Shown here piece after piece: positions 61,271-64,000 of a stretch of 64,000 bases of DNA (position 1 is the stretch's first letter; every line of letters starts with the position of its first letter). The notes under the pieces were generated by a model, which saw nothing but the letters and a program-made list of their open reading frames with translations, made no database searches and was not told the DNA's origin. The position numbers and the translations under genes were made by a program. The stretch comes from Fictibacillus barbaricus. GTDB lineage: Bacteria > Bacillota > Bacilli > Bacillales > Fictibacillaceae. The stretch spans positions 992,001 through 1,056,000 of the forward strand of contig NZ_BMCE01000001.1 in the NCBI RefSeq assembly GCF_014635025.1, in the 5' to 3' direction.

Positions 61271-63406
61271 ATGAATTTAGCTAAGCTGTTTTTCAATGAG
61301 TCTGCAAAACTTTCCGCTAATAAGGCCATTTTATGTTCTATAATTGCAGCATTGCTCGTCCCTGTTGTGTATAGTGGTATTCTTTTATCCGCTACTTGGG
61401 GGCCTTACGATCATCTTTCAAACTTGCCGGTAGCGGTCGTTAATAATGACAGAGGTGCCGCGGCAGGCGATCAAGCTATTCATGTGGGCAATGATCTAAT
61501 TGCGAACATGAAAGAAGGAAAAGACTTAGGGTGGAGATTTGTAAATTCAACCGAAGCTATGAAAGGTCTTCAGAATAACGAATATTATATGGCGATTATC
61601 ATCCCGGAAGATTTTTCTGAAAGGGTTACTACAGTTTTAGATCCAAATCCGAAAAAGCTTGAGTTAGAGTATATTCAAAATGAAGGTCTAAATTTTTTAG
61701 CTTCAAAAGTTACTGAAACAGCTACCCAAAAGATGCGGGAAAAGCTAGCCGATACAATCACTCAAAAATATGTAACGAATATGTTTGCCAGCTTAGGAGA
61801 GGTCTCAGAAGGTTTTGGAGAAGCGGCTGATGGATCTTCTAAGCTTTCAGAAGGAACTGATCAGCTGCATAAAGGAACAAACGAGTTAGCAGCAACTGTA
61901 ACTTCCAAACAATCCGATATATCAAAGCTTGCAAACGGCACGAGAGAACTCAAAAGTGGTACAGGGCTCTTACTTCATAATCTACAAGGGAAATCCGGTG
62001 ATATTCATAAATTAGCTTCTGGTGCAGATCAGTTACATGGTGGATTGGTCACCTTAAAAAGTGGTTCTTCTCAAATTTTAGATGGATTAGAAAAAGCTGA
62101 AGCAGGAAGCGAGGAACTAAAAACGGGGGTTTCAGAGCGATTGGTACCAGGAAGCAGAAAAGTAGCGGATGGTACAGGCCGTTTAAAAGATGGATCTTCT
62201 AAACTAGCAGCTGGAGCAGATCGGTTAGTTGCCGGACTGGAAGAATATAAGAAAGCCAATCCGACTGTGAATATTGGACCTTATTATCAACAAATCCTAG
62301 ATGGAGCCAAAGAAATATCAAGTGGTTTAAATAATCTATCAGCCAAGTCAGTTGCTTTGAACGAAGGAGCAGTTTCAGTAGCGGATGGAATCGCTTATAA
62401 TTTAGCGCCAGGAACAGTTGAACTAAATGAAGGGCTTAATCAACTGTTAGCAGGTCAAAGCAAGCTTGATCAAGGAGCTGTAAAACTTGAAGCTGGGGCA
62501 AAGCAGATAGCAGATGGAAATGCCGCTGTTGATAAAGGATGGAATGAACTAATATTAGGTGTTACAAAATTAGATTCTGGTGCAGCAAAGATCTCAGATG
62601 GAAACAGCAAGGTAGATGAGGGATGGAGAAAACTATCTCAAGGAGCAACGAAGTTAAATGATGGGGCAGGGAAATTGAATGAAGGAAGTGAAAAACTAAC
62701 TTCTGGTCTAAAGTCAGGTGCAGAGAAAACAGGGAAATTGAACACAGAGAACGATAATATTAACATGTTCTCGTCACCTGTCAAACTTAAAAGTAAAACG
62801 GTCAATGAATATGAATACTACCGCGATTCAACTGCTCCATACGTTATAACACTCGGGTTGTTTGTAGGAATCTTAATTATGTCACTCTTTATTAATTTTA
62901 AAAGACCACACTTTATTTCAGGTTTCAATTGGTTTTTAGTAAAATTTATCCATTTAGCAGCACTTTCTATTGTTCAAGCAATCCTCCTGCTTATCACTGT
63001 TCTTTTTGTATTAAAAGTGAACGTTAGTAATCCGGGTGGTTTGATTTTATTATCACTGATTGTAAGCGTTGCCTTTGCGGCGATTGTCTTATTCTTAGCA
63101 GCCCTCGGTGGAAACATAGGCCGATTTATCGCATTAGGATTGGTCATCATGCAACTATCGATAACGGGAGCAAATCTCCCGATTGAAATGCTGCCGGAAA
63201 ATTTAAGAACGATAAGTGAATATATGCCATTTACGTATTCTATCGCAGGGTTTAAGTCCGTAATCACGCTAAATGATTTCGGGACAGCTGTTTACAACAT
63301 GACAATTTTGCTTACATTCTTTATTGTTTTTTCACTATTAGCTTTTCTTGTATTTAACTTTAAGGGGAATAGGGTTCAAGATCAACCCAGTGAAATTACA
63401 GCTTAA
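61271..63406 (+). CDS. YhgE/Pip-domain membrane protein
   Basis: 711 residues. N-terminal helix (ILCSIIAALLVPVVYSGILL, 24-43), extracellular region 45-500, then five or six C-terminal helices from about 530 (YVITLGLFVGILIMSLFI). The middle part has repeated units of about 7-14 residues (SKLSEGTDQLHKGTNEL, KLDSGAAKISDGNSKV, KLNDGAGKLNEGSEKL), which predict a long helical hairpin. Family members include the phage infection protein Pip and T7SS EsaA. Function here unknown. RBS GGGAGGTGA. Confidence 0.88.
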   Translation: MNLAKLFFNESAKLSANKAILCSIIAALLVPVVYSGILLSATWGPYDHLSNLPVAVVNNDRGAAAGDQAIHVGNDLIANMKEGKDLGWRFVNSTEAMKGLQNNEYYMAIIIPEDFSERVTTVLDPNPKKLELEYIQNEGLNFLASKVTETATQKMREKLADTITQKYVTNMFASLGEVSEGFGEAADGSSKLSEGTDQLHKGTNELAATVTSKQSDISKLANGTRELKSGTGLLLHNLQGKSGDIHKLASGADQLHGGLVTLKSGSSQILDGLEKAEAGSEELKTGVSERLVPGSRKVADGTGRLKDGSSKLAAGADRLVAGLEEYKKANPTVNIGPYYQQILDGAKEISSGLNNLSAKSVALNEGAVSVADGIAYNLAPGTVELNEGLNQLLAGQSKLDQGAVKLEAGAKQIADGNAAVDKGWNELILGVTKLDSGAAKISDGNSKVDEGWRKLSQGATKLNDGAGKLNEGSEKLTSGLKSGAEKTGKLNTENDNINMFSSPVKLKSKTVNEYEYYRDSTAPYVITLGLFVGILIMSLFINFKRPHFISGFNWFLVKFIHLAALSIVQAILLLITVLFVLKVNVSNPGGLILLSLIVSVAFAAIVLFLAALGGNIGRFIALGLVIMQLSITGANLPIEMLPENLRTISEYMPFTYSIAGFKSVITLNDFGTAVYNMTILLTFFIVFSLLAFLVFNFKGNRVQDQPSEITA

Positions 63407-63418
63407 TAAAAAAACGAA

Positions 63419-63452
63419 ACTGCTCTAAAAGAATATTTTAGAGCAGTCTTTT
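63419..63452. terminator. Bidirectional terminator
   Basis: ACTGCTCTAAAA/TTTTAGAGCAGT 12-bp stem around GAATA, T-run on plus strand. Confidence 0.88.
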
Positions 63453-64000
63453 TTATGCACTAATCGTATGTGAAGAGTCTGCCTTTGGCTCTGGAACGAA
63501 CAGAAGGATGGTCATACCAATGATAAATAAGATGACAAGGCTAAATACTGCACTTGCTGAGTTGCCGGTAACTTGAGCCGTAACAGCAATAAGCAATGGT
63601 CCCATAATGGAAGCGAATTTGCCGAAAATGTTGTAGAACCCAAAGAATTCATTGGAGTTTTTTTTCGGTACCAATTTTGCAAAATAAGCACGGCTTAATG
63701 CCTGAATCCCTCCTTGGGATGTAGCAACAAGCATAGCAAGGATCCAAAAGTCTAACGTTGTTTTTAAAAAATACGCATAAATGCAAACTACAATATAAAC
63801 AGCTATTCCAACATAAAGCATCGTTTTACCTGTAAACTTTTCTGCTAGCCTTCCATACAAAATCGCAAAAGGCGCTGCAACCACTTGTGTGACAAAAAGG
63901 ATGATCAACAGGCTGGTAGAGCTGATCCCTAGATCAGATCCGTAAGCTGTAGACATTGTTATAATGGTTCCGACTCCATCAATATAGAAGAAATAAGCTA
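63453..64000 (-). CDS. MFS transporter, UMF1-type, 5' end outside the window
   Basis: Only the C-terminal part (about 182 residues) is inside. The frame is open to base 64000 and reads AYFFYIDGVGTI upstream of the first in-frame ATG at 63956, so the gene continues beyond the edge. ATSQGGIQALSRAYFAKLVP (motif A-like loop of UMF1) and GFYNIFGKFASIMGPLL (second half) are typical. Substrate unknown. Confidence 0.85.
   Translation of the reverse strand, partial: AYFFYIDGVGTIITMSTAYGSDLGISSTSLLIILFVTQVVAAPFAILYGRLAEKFTGKTMLYVGIAVYIVVCIYAYFLKTTLDFWILAMLVATSQGGIQALSRAYFAKLVPKKNSNEFFGFYNIFGKFASIMGPLLIAVTAQVTGNSASAVFSLVILFIIGMTILLFVPEPKADSSHTISA

Overview
The window is a 64 kb stretch of low-GC Gram-positive chromosome from an endospore-forming Bacillaceae. 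Gene order largely follows the Bacillus subtilis yut-yuz-yum-yui-yug neighbourhood: yutF-yutG-yutH; yutI-yuzD, yutJ, yuzB, yutK; dapF(yutL)-yutM-yumC-yumB; yuiA-yuiB-yuiC-yuiD-pepA(yuiE)-yuiF; yugI-yuzA, a YugJ/YugK-type dehydrogenase, pgi-yugN-yugO and the Mistic gene mstX. Sporulation functions (YutH, Spo0E-like protein, KinA-like kinase, YjcZ-like protein) fit that group. The genus is not fixed by the sequence; Fictibacillus or a relative is a guess from overall resemblance. No rRNA, tRNA, CRISPR array, prophage, transposase or plasmid function was found.

Layout. 1-3.3 kb: 5'-truncated iron-sulfur-type HTH regulator, HAD phosphatase YutF, PgpA (YutG), spore coat kinase-fold YutH. 3.4-14.7 kb: D-glycerate dehydrogenase and an SDR, then the arginine operon argC-argJ-argB-argD-carA-carB-argF, with a strong promoter overlapped by candidate ARG boxes and a second ARG box before carA. 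14.8-15.0 kb: intergenic repeat bounded by inverted repeats. 15-24.4 kb: Fe-S and redox genes (yutI, yuzD, yutJ, yuzB, yutM), nucleoside transporter yutK, riboflavin transporter ribU behind an unusually long FMN riboswitch, dapF, mqnE and several small proteins. 24.4-34.1 kb: yumC, yumB (with a Rex/Fnr-like operator), NUDIX hydrolase, yuiABC, a BtuF-like protein, yuiD, pepA and yuiF (with a 26-bp palindrome on its promoter). 34.1-42.4 kb: CapA-like protein, kynurenine genes kynU-kynB, CvfC, alpha/beta hydrolase, a 124-bp tandem palindromic repeat, small sporulation-type proteins, aspartase. 42.6-52.4 kb: asnB, yugI, yuzA, iron alcohol dehydrogenase, pgi, yugN, yugO, then a SigI/RsgI-like pair whose sigma protein has no region 2, and mstX. 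52.5-64 kb: FMN oxidoreductase, three-PAS kinase, polar amino-acid ABC transporter, EamA permease, formate/nitrite channel, secreted carboxypeptidase, YhgE/Pip-type protein behind a TetR-type operator, and a truncated MFS gene.

Most of the window is conserved housekeeping DNA: nitrogen and arginine metabolism, redox and Fe-S maintenance, tryptophan breakdown, K+ and nucleoside transport, sporulation. The less ordinary signals are the truncated SigI-like protein with an RsgI carrying Asp-Pro where Asn-Pro is expected, the separation of mstX from yugO, the expanded FMN riboswitch arm, three kinds of intergenic repeat, and several strong inverted repeats at promoters. I did not find a clearly new multi-gene system. 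Start codons were chosen by ribosome-binding-site spacing and family length. No database search was run; family assignments come from recognising motifs and remembered homologues.
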